From Pelargonium cotyledonis (taxonomy: Eukaryota > Streptophyta > Magnoliopsida > Geraniales > Geraniaceae): DNA of 26,916 nt. The translations under genes and the position numbers were made by a program. The notes below the pieces were generated by a model. That model searched no databases and had not been told where the DNA came from. It worked only from the letters and a program-made list of their open reading frames with translations. The DNA is taken from assembly GCA_036897625.1 (NCBI GenBank), contig JAYMTA010000552.1, positions 1 through 26,916 of the forward strand, read 5' to 3'. Positions 8,701 through 18,921 of this stretch are shown here, in pieces. The stretch's first letter is position 1, and each line of letters starts with the position of its first letter.

Positions 8701-10760
8701 GCAGAACCTGTGCCAATGACGTGTTTTTCAGAAACATGCAATCTGGATGCAGTTTTCTTGTTCATAGCAGCAGAAACACTCCTAGAAATCTGGCTCTGCT
8801 TTACAAACATCTGAGTTCTAGATACTTGCTTTGTGACACTTTTGCTTTTCTTTGTGGAGTCCATGATGGAAAAATTTTTGCTTTGGCAAGACCGAGAAGC
8901 CAACTTCACCATACACATGGAATCTTGGCAGAAAGATGGGTTCTACATTCATAAGAATTAAGAATTAAAGCAACGGATACTCTAACAAGTTGAAGAACCA
9001 TAAACCAAAACGGGGCCTAGAAGTAAAGCCTTACCAAACAAGTTACCATCAGAATTTTGTTTGTCATGCCCAAGGAACACTGCAGCACACGAGTAAGTTT
9101 GCTTTCCCGGTATGGCACACGGCTCTCGTTGGCATTCAATGCAAACACAACATTCTGTAGGGCATAGAGTGACTTGTTAATTTTAGTACTCTCAGCAAAG
9201 TTGGAAGCATCAGTGCTCTTCCTTCTGGCATCCTCGTAACCTGATAAAAACATCAAGCAAAGGACAATTAATACAAACATTTTCACAAGAAATCGTAAAG
9301 AGGGTAATCTTTCAGGTTATGAGTAATTGTTTAGAAGTTAGAACCTGCTAAATCAACAAAATTCATTTTTCCCACAAGAGAAGTATCAGAATTTTCATTG
9401 CTAGATGACACATAAACAATTAAGCCCTTGTGGCTCCTGCGAGTAAGCTCAAGAACAGTCTTTTGTGGAGCTTTACGTGAACCAAAATATAACTTGTGAA
9501 AGTCTGAAATAGATTTCACCGGAACCTGAAAAAAGAAAAGGACAACTGAGTGCATGAAATGAAAGAAAAACAGAGAAACCTAACTAAACAATTTAATGAC
9601 ACCGCCATATAATATAACTTGCCACCGAAAGTCCTTTGAGTTGAATTTTTCCCAGGGCATCTTCCAATACCGAAACCGCAGATCGTTTTGGATCCAAAAG
9701 ATCACAAACATGATCCTGATAAATCTCATAAAAAGATATAGCTATTGATTTTCCATTTTCCTCAGCCATCAAAAGAATGTCAGCCATTGCTTGGGCTGCC
9801 AGGCCCGGTTTCTCATCAGAACCCTTCAAAATTAAACGATTGCATGATTAAGTTTTTAACTGCATCTCGAAGGCAAAATGCTCAACAATAACAGTCAAAG
9901 AAACACAAGATAATAAAACCCTCACCTGAATTAGATAACTCTTTCCACTGCCTCTTGCTCCACATGCAATTATTGTTGCATTGCAACCATCAAACACCCC
10001 AGATATTAGAGGCTTTACTTCTCTTGAGAAAATCTCATTAGTGCTATCATTCTGGCCATAGAAACCATCCAATTGATAAGACTCTTTACGACTGCAAGAG
10101 AAAGATGTCTTGTATTAAAAAATTAAAATAAAATAAACAACAACCTTGCTATAAAATTTGAAATTTTAAGAAACAATCACTGAATACCCATTTTGATTGA
10201 ACAAAATGAATGCCAAAGCCGCCCTGATTTCAACATCCCATAATCATTAATTAAAGATCCAATCTTTCACTTCTTTCGTCAGACATCCACAGGAAGTAAA
10301 CACAACCCAGAAAGTAATTTTTTGAGAAAAAACATTAAAACCCCTTAAACAACACTACCCACTATAGACCTCATCTATGTCCAATCAAATTCAGCTTCCC
10401 TTTCATCTCCAAAGGTTCAAAATTGCCAATTTCCATGCAGTTTTTATGCTTCACCAAACCAACCAGACCAAAATTACTTCCTTCACAACATCATTTGTCA
10501 CATTAAAATAAAGATTTCATCAAGAAAGAAAGAGAGGATCAAAGGTCGCACCTTGCAGATGGGTCTGCGAATGAGATGGAGACAGATTCAGATGCCTCTC
10601 CGATTGGCTTCTGGACGGGGACCCACGGCGGCGCCAAAAACCCAGATGATAACTTGTGCTCCTGATCCGAAACCCCCCTAATTTTCGCCACGATTCGAAC
10701 CTTCCGAAATGGGTCTGAGCCCATGCAGATCTGGGAGCAATCTGATGGAAGCGAAGCCAT
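5713..10760 (-). CDS. Kinesin-10 family motor protein (KIN-10B/C-like), 19 exons
   Basis: Exons are 10552-10760, 9926-10091, 9623-9823, 9345-9525, 9035-9240, 8689-8942, 8444-8594, 8083-8136, 7894-7941, 7755-7811, 7562-7618, 7369-7425, 6946-7084, 6576-6856, 6445-6491, 6120-6141, 5962-6030, 5843-5881 and 5713-5757. Phases agree throughout, giving 760 aa. The motor covers about 20-330: KVRIVAKIRG, P-loop GARGSGKS (114-121), switch I region LTRRSH (219-224), switch II DLAGYE (250-255), and RVPYRESKLTRVL. The tail is repeat-rich (about 410-593). The C-terminus has a helix-hairpin-helix (LKGLKGIGEKRA at 706-717, LKDIGLSGKQ at 737-746), as in chromosome-binding kinesin-10/Kid proteins, which suggests DNA or chromatin contact in mitosis. 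The start is the ATG of MASLPSD; an in-frame ATG also lies 24 codons upstream. The junction after exon 3 uses a likely GC donor. An alternative exon 6 donor (TTTTAAG|GTGTGC) is also in phase. Confidence 0.88.
6946..7084 (-). repeat. 57-bp tandem duplication within kinesin exon 13
   Basis: Plus-strand units 6947-7003 and 7004-7060 are nearly identical. Each encodes 19 residues (VNHEDAILGDTKDLPLIED, with I changed to T in the second translated copy). The repeat is in frame and makes up most of exon 13. Confidence 0.93.
7170..7250 (-). pseudogene. Degenerate fourth copy of the 57-bp kinesin exon (pseudo-exon)
   Basis: Minus-strand sequence beginning at 7250 (GAAAGTTCCTTAGGAGTTGG) is clearly related to the start of exons 10-12. 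Its acceptor position reads CGGCAT instead of TGCAG, and the copied donor is not recognisable. The frame runs on to a stop near 7167. It lies inside the intron between exons 12 and 13, spaced 175 bp from exon 12, close to the 193-bp spacing of the live copies. I left it out of the gene model. Confidence 0.75.
7251..7941 (-). repeat. About 193-bp genomic tandem array carrying kinesin exons 9-12
   Basis: Exons 10, 11 and 12 start at 7811, 7618 and 7425, exactly 193 bp apart, and are each 57 bp. They encode related 19-mers of the type xSSLxVxQxDxETxxVVEx. The intron parts are also highly alike, sharing for example GTTATGTTATAGATTGTGG and GACAATACCTCTTCGAC. Intron sequence next to exon 9 (7894-7941, 48 bp) also matches, so exon 9 may be a diverged, shortened member. 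All these exons are phase 0 at both ends. Confidence 0.92.
8444..8594 (-). repeat. 54-bp tandem repeat in kinesin exon 7
   Basis: Plus-strand units 8467-8520 and 8521-8574, plus partial units at both ends, encode about 2.6 copies of an 18-residue Lys/Ser-rich unit (DEATHSTKSKKVADHSKV). The repeat directly follows the motor and neck and is low-complexity and basic. Confidence 0.93.
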
Positions 10761-12181
10761 GAATTGACGCGAAAAAGATCTGAAATTGGAGTGAGTTTGA
10801 GAGAGGACAGTGGCTGGTGAAACTGGAAGCAAGTAGAGAGAAAAAATTGAGAGCCGAGTTTTGCGTTTATTTTGGGGGTAAGTAGTAGCCGTTAGATTTT
10901 TGGTTTTTTGAAATGTCTCATGCTTTGCTAGTCTGGCTATTTTTTGAAATATATTATTCCATTTTTGTCCTAACTATTTATGCGGCGGTGGTTGTCTCCG
11001 ATTCGAAGATGGAGGCGATCCGCAACGTAACAGTTGGGTAAGAGTCGGAAAAGTCACTCACTTGATGTAGATTGAAGGGGAGACTTCCAGGCCAATGCTT
11101 TTGGTTTGTCTTTCGAAGACATCCGATTCATCTCGGGTATTTTTTTTGTTTTTTTTTCTGTTAGTGATCAGTTTGCGATTTTGTGACTCGAGCGCTGGCT
11201 TAGTTTGTGATTTTTATGTCATGCTCTGATAGTTGGATTTACCTTCAATTTCTATTAGTGATTGTAACTCTTTTGAAGAATGATTTGATACAATAAACTT
11301 GTTTTCTTTTTGAGCTAAAAAAAAAAAAATAACTTGGTCCCTCAGTTATTTATATAGTTTTAATTTGATCATTCAATTGTTCTATTTATTTTGAATTGGC
11401 CTGTTTCATAACATTGTTACCAAATTAGGTGACCCTCTTTGTATTTAACAATAAAAAAATATTGACTTGTAATTAAAAAATAATAAATTTTCATTTATGC
11501 ATTTGCATATTTTTATCGAATAAAATATAAAAACTAATAATTTATTAATTAAAGTCTAACAATAACAAAGACGGTATAAAATTAGAGGCTTAGAAATCCA
11601 CGCACTCATAAAAGTGACAAACAAATTAAAAATCTAACTAATTCGTTGATAACTCGGTTCACACAGACCAATCTGAAAATAAAAATCTAACCCTACTAAA
11701 CTGAGACAAAATAACTAAAATATATCGAATAATCAAATCAAAGACACTTTCATTGTCCTCGTCAAGCTGAATTATCAAGTTGAAGACACATAATCCTTCC
11801 TTCTACCCTAAATAACATGAAATACCGACAACAATTACACTTAAAATCCAAGATAACGACGTGAATAGTTTTTCTGAATGTCTCTCACAACCATCGGTTA
11901 TATCCTCTGATTTAACAACAAGGTCATAAGCTAATCCGATAACTTTGGATAATCCATCATCTTACAATTCACTTTCTACTTCTATACAATCAACAAAAAA
12001 AAAAAAAAAAAAACCTACGTAAACCCAAAAACAACAAAGGAAAGAGGTGTTCCTGAAGAAAAAAAAAAGGGTTCTGGAACTCAAAATCGGAAATCTACTC
12101 ATATTTTACTGTATCGGCAATCAAACAAGTTCATTAGTCTGATCAATCGATTGAAAATCGTCGACTTTTGGGTCTGAAAGT
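10761..12181. other. Intergenic region, kinesin promoter side and leader of the small CHCH-like gene
   Basis: 10761-10860 is the likely kinesin 5' leader (minus). About 10980-11330 is GC-richer at first and ends in AATAAA (11292) about 20 nt before an A-run (11317-11329), which looks like the 3' end of a reverse-transcribed mRNA; no protein is recognised. About 11330-11990 is AT-rich repeat-like DNA with no gene. An A-run sits at about 11995-12013. About 12030-12181 is probably the 5' leader of the downstream small gene. Confidence 0.5.
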
Positions 12182-12364
12182 ATGGATGAGAAGAGGGAGA
12201 TTAATAGTACGAAGAAGATTATTTCACCGTGCGATGTCGAAGCTCTGAAGAAATGCTTGGATGAGAACAAAGGAGACTACGTCAAGTGCCAAGCACAAAT
12301 CGAGGCCTTCAAGTCTTCGTGTTCGCTGAAGAAGCCAAGCTCTTCATTGGGTTCTGCTTCTTGA
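12182..12364 (+). CDS. Small four-cysteine CHCH-like protein, 60 aa
   Basis: This is a single-exon ORF of 60 codons. After a basic N-terminus, four cysteines lie at residues 17, 25, 36 and 47 (spacing x7, x10, x10) in a predicted helical segment containing KKCLDENKGDYVKCQ, then a Ser-rich tail. The CLDEN-x4-KC core resembles COX23/CHCHD7-type twin-cysteine proteins of the mitochondrial intermembrane space, which fold with disulfides through the MIA pathway. The spacing is not the classic twin CX9C, so the role is inferred only. The ATG is the first in its frame, and upstream stops exclude extension. A related copy lies 1.8 kb downstream on the same strand (14141), which supports this being a real coding sequence. 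A short real gene is likely; exact function is unknown. Confidence 0.7.
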   Translation: MDEKREINSTKKIISPCDVEALKKCLDENKGDYVKCQAQIEAFKSSCSLKKPSSSLGSAS

Positions 12365-14140
12365 AGCTCCAGACTGGTCTGATTCTCTGAATTCTGATCC
12401 ATGAGAACCAATTCTCCATTTTTTAATGTAACCCATTTGTGAATTTTGATGCTTTTTACTGTTCCTCTTGTTGGGAGTTCGAAATTTCTAGTGTTGGTGC
12501 AATAAGCACAAAAACACCCAGTTTGAATACTTATTATATACCTAATTATTGGAAAGTTACTTTACTTGTGTGTTTGAATTTGGATTCGTTGAGCATGTGA
12601 TGAATTTTGTGATTTATAAGTATTTTTTGCAATTTTTTGTTGTTGTAGCTTGAATGCTTGATTGTGGAACTAGTTAATTTCTTGATAGTGGAACTTGTTA
12701 GCTGTTGTGGTACAATCTAAGCATAATTCTTAACTTGGAAAATGGCTTTTAACACTGAAGAATACATCTATGATCTATTTGAACTATCTGGGTTTCTAGG
12801 TCTTAAGTTTCCTTGAAACAGCTACTATTTGGTTGGGTGGGGCTTAAGTTTTGATAATGCTATTGGAAATTTGGAATGTGTAGAGCTACCGGTGATTGAA
12901 ATAGTGCAAGGAATGTGTTGTGCTTAGGTGGGTTTGCTTGTAGTCTGCTAGCTTTAGAATTGAACACAGAAGCAAAAAATACAGTCTGAGGTAAAGCCAG
13001 AGTTTTATGCAGAGAGTCCATTTTAACAATTGAGCTTGGAACTTAGCTATGCAAGCTCAATGCTTATCTCCTACACTTGTCACTTGATCTAGATGGAGAT
13101 TGGAGTGTCCTGTGGGACTAATGAAAGCACTCTATGACATTGACACATGAAACTTTTGATCTTTAGTTTTGAATAGAAGTGTAGATGATGGCAGGTTTTG
13201 ATGATAAGAGTAACAATGATTTAGAGTTTCTCTGATAATTATGCTTCGGAACCATCAGTTGGTTGCTTGATTCTAATTTCTGAATAGACACCTCAACTTT
13301 ATAAGGTATTGAATGGTATGAAACTATGTAATGCACTATATTTTATCTGAAAGGAATATATAAGTTTAGACATTGATGTGGGAGCCTGGTGTAACCTCAC
13401 TTCTAGTGGGCCAGAAATTGAAAGTGCAGTCATAAGAGAATCCAAGGGATACATTCTATTCTATTCTATTTGATCAGTCCTATCATCTGCAAGCAACTAA
13501 ACCCGAATCAAAATGTTTGTTTCACAATCCCAGTATGGAGAAACTCATGAACAAGTACGATTCTATCCTCTGATAGCATGCCAGGTTATCTCCTTCTGTA
13601 TTCGATAGTTATTCAATATATTCACTCTTTTTTTTGTATCACTCAGTTGAGATAATATTTATATCTCAATTTGAAACTGAATAGATTTTGTAATTCATTT
13701 CAGTGGACTTCATAAATTCTGAAATATCTTTTGTGGGTGGGTGTCATGGGGTCAGGCTTAATGCTCTTGCCAGGATTAGGGCTTATAAGAGCCTATAGAT
13801 TGAAGTTACTTGGTTTTTGCTAAGATCCGAAACTCCCTCAAACTTATTCTGAATGGTAAGTTCAAGAACTATATGTGGAAGATTTTACTGCTTTAATGTT
13901 TGTATTCTTTGCTTCTCATTCTATCGTGTATGCATATAGCCTTTGACATCCTTTTTCATGAAATAACTTATCTGTGCTTCTTGATTCATTGAGGTATTGT
14001 TTTCTGACTCAGATTATTTGAAGCAGTCTATACAGAACAAGATTTATTCAAGCTTGGGATTGCCAATTTAGTGATTGTATCATATTGCAGAAGGCCCAGC
14101 AACAGAAATCTGTCGTCGGTGTTGCTGATATCTGAATTTA
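12365..14140. other. Spacer between the two CHCH-like copies
   Basis: This contains the 3' UTR of the first copy, then about 1.6 kb without a credible gene. A short (TTCTA)n-like run occurs near 13454-13470. The end carries a plausible splice acceptor (ATATTGCAG, about 14090) shortly before the second copy, so part of this spacer could be an intron of that second gene. Confidence 0.5.
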
Positions 14141-14344
14141 ATGGAAATGGGTAAGAATAATAGCAAGGATAGCATGGATATTTCTCCAGCTGATGCTCTG
14201 AAGAAGTGTTTGGATGAGAACAATGGCGACCAAATCAAATGCCAGTCACAGTTGGATGCATATAGGTCCACTTCTCATAAGAATCAGTATTTTCCTCCTG
14301 CCCATTACCCAGTTCTCAGGGCTGGTTTGATGCATGATGTTTGA
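14141..14344 (+). CDS. Diverged tandem copy of the CHCH-like gene, 67 aa
   Basis: The core ALKKCLDENNGDQIKCQSQLDAYRS aligns without gaps to the 12182 gene at DNA and protein level. Two of the four cysteines are gone: the first is Ala (SPADA) and the last is Ser (STS), leaving one CX10C pair. The C-terminus after the core is unrelated (His/Pro/Tyr-rich, ending HDV). The frame is open from ATG to TGA, and an upstream acceptor at about 14090 suggests a 5' non-coding exon. It may be a diverged functional paralogue, a decaying duplicate, or an alternative last exon. The loss of the cysteine pairing argues against the same fold or oxidative import. Confidence 0.5.
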   Translation: MEMGKNNSKDSMDISPADALKKCLDENNGDQIKCQSQLDAYRSTSHKNQYFPPAHYPVLRAGLMHDV

Positions 14345-14880
14345 TAACATGGTTTGTCATATACAGTGTACCTATCAAATAAATTTCAACTATGTGTGGA
14401 AGTGAATTATACTTCAGTTTATATATATATGTATATGAATGTGTGCTCAAAGTTTATTATTTGGATGTATACTATTACCAATATTAATGACATCAATGAG
14501 GTTCCCACCATTGTGAGGTTTGGAGAAGGCCATTTTTCAAGGCAACTTTACTCATACTTTGCAAAAAGACTGCACAAATGGCTCATCTGTAAGCAATTTT
14601 AACTCTGTAAATGAGAAACTGTCAAATGAATGACAGCAATTGTGATGTTGAATATGAACAAGGCACAGAACGGATAATTTGAAGACCAATAATCAATATA
14701 AAACTTTGAAATGTTCAAGGACCTAAAAGATAAGACATTACAAAACTGATCAACTTGGACACTATTAGTCACTGGCTTCTGAATATCATGAGCCCATCCT
14801 ATCAGGCTATCACTACATTATTGCTAAAAACTAACAGCAACTCTTCAAAAATATATTAAAATAATTACAAGTTTTGCTCA
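14345..14880. other. Spacer between CHCH-like copy and P4H-like gene
   Basis: This holds the 3' ends of the converging genes. CAAATAAATTTC near 14377 could serve as a poly(A) signal for the plus-strand gene. A short TATATA stretch occurs at about 14422. No gene is seen. Confidence 0.5.
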
Positions 14881-17275
14881 CTAGTAGCATGCATTACAGC
14901 TCTTCCTACACGTCCCAAAATAGTCTGGAGAGCCAATCATGAATACCGGATTCCTTTGACATTCCCCAAACGCAGCCCACTCGGCACAATTTTCATCTTG
15001 ATCAACGCAATCACTTCCATCAGACTGATCCGAGTCAACAGAAACCTGTACTTCATTTGTGGCTTTTACATGGAAATTTTTTGTGGCACACCACATTTCT
15101 CCTTCAATGACGGGACATCTGGCATGGGAGCTACTCCCATCCGGGGACGCGTTGGGGCGGACAGTGAAAAACAGAATGGCATTTCCTTTTATGGGTTTTA
15201 TGTCATTGACAGTCTCCATACAATCAGACCAAGGCTTGTCATTTATCTGAGAGATGGAACTGAATCTAATGAGTAAAGTTCAATAATAAAGATGATACCA
15301 ATCATCTTGAAGGTAAATTGTTTCTCACCTCTGCCAAAGGGAAGAGAATCTGGCCGCCAAGACTGGCATTTGATAGATACAAAACAACTGTTGCCATCAA
15401 CGGTTTGCTCAAAGCCAGTGCGGATGAGTTCCCATAGTAATCAAATTTCTGCCTGACCTTTTCATACCCGTAATGCATAACCTGTAGAGGTTCACTGTTC
15501 TCTGAAGGGCAAAGAAGATTAAGTAATTAAGAAAGAACAAGTCGAGTGATTCTAAAAACAAGGATCACGGCTGAGGGAAGACACCTTTGGGAATGAAAGT
15601 CCACGCCGCCAATCTTTCCTCAATTCTTGTAACTATCTCATCCTACAAAGCAAAAAGATAATTATTGAAATGTGGTGTAAGCTTCATGAATCGTGCCGCA
15701 AACAACGGACTGTTTCAGATCTTTGGGGTCTCTAGTAACGTTTAGCACTCAGCACAAGTTCATCATGTTTAGATTCATCTATTTTGTTTCCAGTAAAAAA
15801 CTAATAATTTTAATTCAAGTTTACAACTCTATAAGCTCACGAGGAAAAATAAGTTAAAAAATGTAAATTAGCCAAATAATTCCTAATCAGTTTCAGTGAG
15901 ATCTCTAGAAATGAGAAGAAAATGCTCAATGAAAGAGACCAGATACCAAACTACTTCTGAGACAAAATTATTTTGTACCAAGAATGCAGTAGGCATTCGA
16001 TGACCCACATATGGACAGTACAAAACATGTAATTTGGTAGTCGGGAAATCTCCCATGCCTAGGCATGCAAAAACCCAATTTATTATACAGTATAAAACAA
16101 GAAAACTCACTTCCATGTCCAGATGAGTTTCTGAACTTTTAAGTAGCCTGTTCGTTAGAGCTCTCCCTGAGTTATCATTGTTTTCCAAAGCCTTTTCCTC
16201 TGTGGCTTGTGCCTAAGCCCCAAACAAGTATATTTTAAAGTCAGGTCAAGAGTAATGAGTCAGTGTACTGTAAGTAACGAAGACAGAAATGTACCAAAGA
16301 AATAAGGTGGTCACATTCCTCAATTGATAGAAAGTTTCTGTACAAGAACACTCTGATGAAACAAAACTGATGTCAGTTTTGTGAAGTAAATAAGGTCATA
16401 AGCAATCACATAAGCCAGGGAATTCCTATACAATTTTAACTCCAAAATGAAGTGATTTCTGCAAAGTTACAAGAACAATATTGCTGCCCCTTTCAGATTT
16501 TATCAGTACTGAGCTCATGAAATGGCACTATCTAACATGAGATACAGCAAGCAGTGGAGTTAGTTCGGTAAAGTACCTGACCTTGGTTGCCAAGAGATTG
16601 GGATAACTTGTGATGGGTTGATGAAAGTAGATCGAATTGGACGACTCAATTGTATGAAACTATCCTTGTTAACATTATTCCTCAGTTCCTTCCGACCACT
16701 GGATCAAATTGGGGACAAAGAAGGTCATATAAAAACAAAAGTTAATCTATATGGGACTATAAGAAACAATTCTCTTCTCACCAGTATTAAATATTGTAGC
16801 CACAATCCATTTATATTCATTTTCTAATAAATGCAAGATTTCTCCAAATTGCTCAAACAAACTTCATTTTCTTCCCATTAACAAAATCATTTTCATAAAT
16901 AGAAATCTCAACAGAGTAATCTAATATAGTAACTCCTTACAGACATGCACAACTGAAACACAACACACTAAGAAAAAAGGCACAAAAACTAAAAAAGAAA
17001 AAGAAACAACCTTTGCTTCAACAACAGATTATAAATTGCTAAATGCACAGCTATGTAGCATTCGAACGTAAACCCATGTCAGAACACACCGAAACCCAAG
17101 TTTATAAGAAAATTTGCCAAAAATCTGAGGTACCCATCAAATTAAATTGATCAGAAACACCAAATATAGATGCAATGGAGAAAATTGAGAGATGGATCAC
17201 TTACATTTCAGCGAAATAGCTCGTAAAAGAACACGAAAACACCAACACAAGGAACAGTGAGAGAAGGGACGCCAT
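14881..17275 (-). CDS. Prolyl 4-hydroxylase-like protein with C-terminal ShKT domain (P4H12-like), 7 exons
   Basis: Exons are 17205-17275, 16582-16698, 16295-16352, 16111-16212, 15585-15642, 15329-15501 and 14881-15246. Phases agree and give 314 aa. Residues 1-20 are a hydrophobic signal or type II anchor, so the protein is probably in the secretory pathway. A 2OG-Fe(II) oxygenase double-stranded beta-helix domain covers about 60-255. A six-Cys ShKT domain covers 273-313 (C273, C280, C289, C306, C310, C313). Family members hydroxylate prolines of cell-wall proteins. Here the HxD motif reads K154-F-D156, and the usual 2OG lysine ten residues after the distal His234 is Met244 (GEMW instead of GEKW). 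Asp156 and His234 remain. I believe P4H12-type plant proteins share this pattern, so it may be an ancient non-catalytic branch. The last-exon acceptor is TCTCTCAG at 15247; the nearer ATTAG is out of phase. Confidence 0.88.
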
Positions 17276-17591
17276 TAATGACAGTGAATAAGAAACCGAA
17301 GTCCTCAGAAAGCGACGATCAAAGCTAATGATTCGTCGAGAGAATCAGAAAATTAGATCGTTCTGGTGATTGTTCGTGTGATCTTCAATCGCGACCATAC
17401 ACGTTACGCGCAAGCATTCAGGAACTGAAACGACGAGTCGTCTATTTTTCGGAAAAATACGACCTGTCGTTTACTTGTGGGTGGCCCAAAAATAAACGAC
17501 CCGCCCGACTCCTTGTCACCGACCTCGTTTTTTCGTATATGTAAGCTGAACAAGTCTCGTTCTCATCACATCGAACGGAAATTGAATTCAG
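17276..17591. promoter_or_regulatory. Head-to-head promoter between P4H-like and CWC15 genes
   Basis: The P4H-like start (17275, minus) and the probable CWC15 leader exon (ending at 17591, plus) are about 0.3 kb apart, so both promoters must sit here. GTGGCCCAAA at 17482-17491 contains GGCCCA, a site II-type word common upstream of plant housekeeping genes. No clear TATA box is seen. Transcription start sites are inferred. Confidence 0.45.
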
Positions 17592-18093
17592 GTAAAAGAA
17601 AAAATCTTAGTTTTTCGTTTTTTGATATGTTTTATCTTTCGATTTGCAATCAATTCCTAGTTTTGGGGTAATTGTGATTGAAAGGTGACGTTTAAGGGTT
17701 TCGCAATCATATTTTCGATTTCTTTCTTCGGGAAGGTTAAGATTAGGGTTGATTTTATGTATGAAAAGTGAATTTCCTGGTCTTGCTTTGTCGAATCTTG
17801 AGGTTTGTTGGGTTAGTTCGTAAATTGTAATTCTCTGTTTTGTAGGTCTGTTTCCTGGTTTTTAACTTTCACAGCATCAGAGACTTTCTTATAATGATTG
17901 GTTTTTTGTGCTTTCGATTGGAAAGTCTCAAAAAAAATTATGCGGGAAAAAATATGTTTCACTGCTTTGCATGAGTTGTTTGTCTTTGGTTGTTCATGAG
18001 TTGTTTAAATTTTTGGCTGTTGTTGCTTTGCATATTAGATGTATATGTTTCCCTGATAGATATGGCTTGTTAATGTGTGCTTTGTTTTGGTAG
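17592..18093 (+). other. Probable 5' UTR intron of CWC15
   Basis: A donor context (ATTCAG|GTAAAAG) at 17592 and an acceptor (TTTTGGTAG) ending at 18093 bracket a T-rich 502-nt stretch. It lies just upstream of the CWC15 ATG at 18117. No conserved open frame runs through it. A leader intron is common in plant housekeeping genes. Confidence 0.5.
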
Positions 18094-18116
18094 TATTTGA
18101 AGGTTTGTGAGAAGAC

Positions 18117-18855
18117 ATGACAACAGCAGCTCGACCTACATGGGCACCTGCAAAAGGTGGAAATGAACAAGGTGGCACTCGAATCTTTGGCCCTTCTCAG
18201 AAATACTCTTCAAGGGACATTGCCTCTCACACCACCCTGAAGCCCAGGTTGGCGTCTCTCAGTTTCATTTCTTTTTATCCTATGCTTATGGAATTATACT
18301 ACCGAAGTTTTGTAACCTAAATATAAGTTGCTCCCAAATTTGCATCTGATTTCAATTTTCCTAATTGTATGTGCAAATAACATTGCAAAACTTAATTTTG
18401 TTAATGGGTTTCCTTCTCTTTGTGTGTGTAGAGTTCTGTCATGTGTTTGTATTTCTGTATATCCTTCCTAGGGCCTACAACAATTATAACACTGACCATG
18501 CCATTTCCCATACAATGTTGGGTGGGCCAAACTCTGTATGTTAATTGCCTGCCTGCTTTAACTATCTTCCCATCTTTATTCTTTCAGTTTAATTGATTGC
18601 TTGTAAGCATCTTTAAAAGGTGCCCCTAAGAGATTGGGGTTAACCTTTTCTAATTCATTTCGCTTGAATTCTCAATTACCTCCCTGCTGGAATGGTTTTA
18701 GAATGAGAAAGCTAGCTAAAAACACAGGCCAGGTTCAGGACTTCTTTTGTTGTGACTTGTGAGGAACATGCCTTTCCTTTTTCAAGAAATTACAGGTCAA
18801 TCACCCTTGCACCTCTCTCTCTCTCTCTCTCTCTCCTATTCTTTTTCTCTCTCTC

Positions 18856-18921
<66 letters not shown>

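Noticed and set aside
8721..8954. Plus-strand 77-codon frame
   Set aside because: It is antisense to kinesin exon 6.
14956..15276. Plus-strand frames of 63-106 codons
   Set aside because: They are antisense to the last exon of the P4H-like gene, whose ShKT cysteines make the minus strand the real coding strand.
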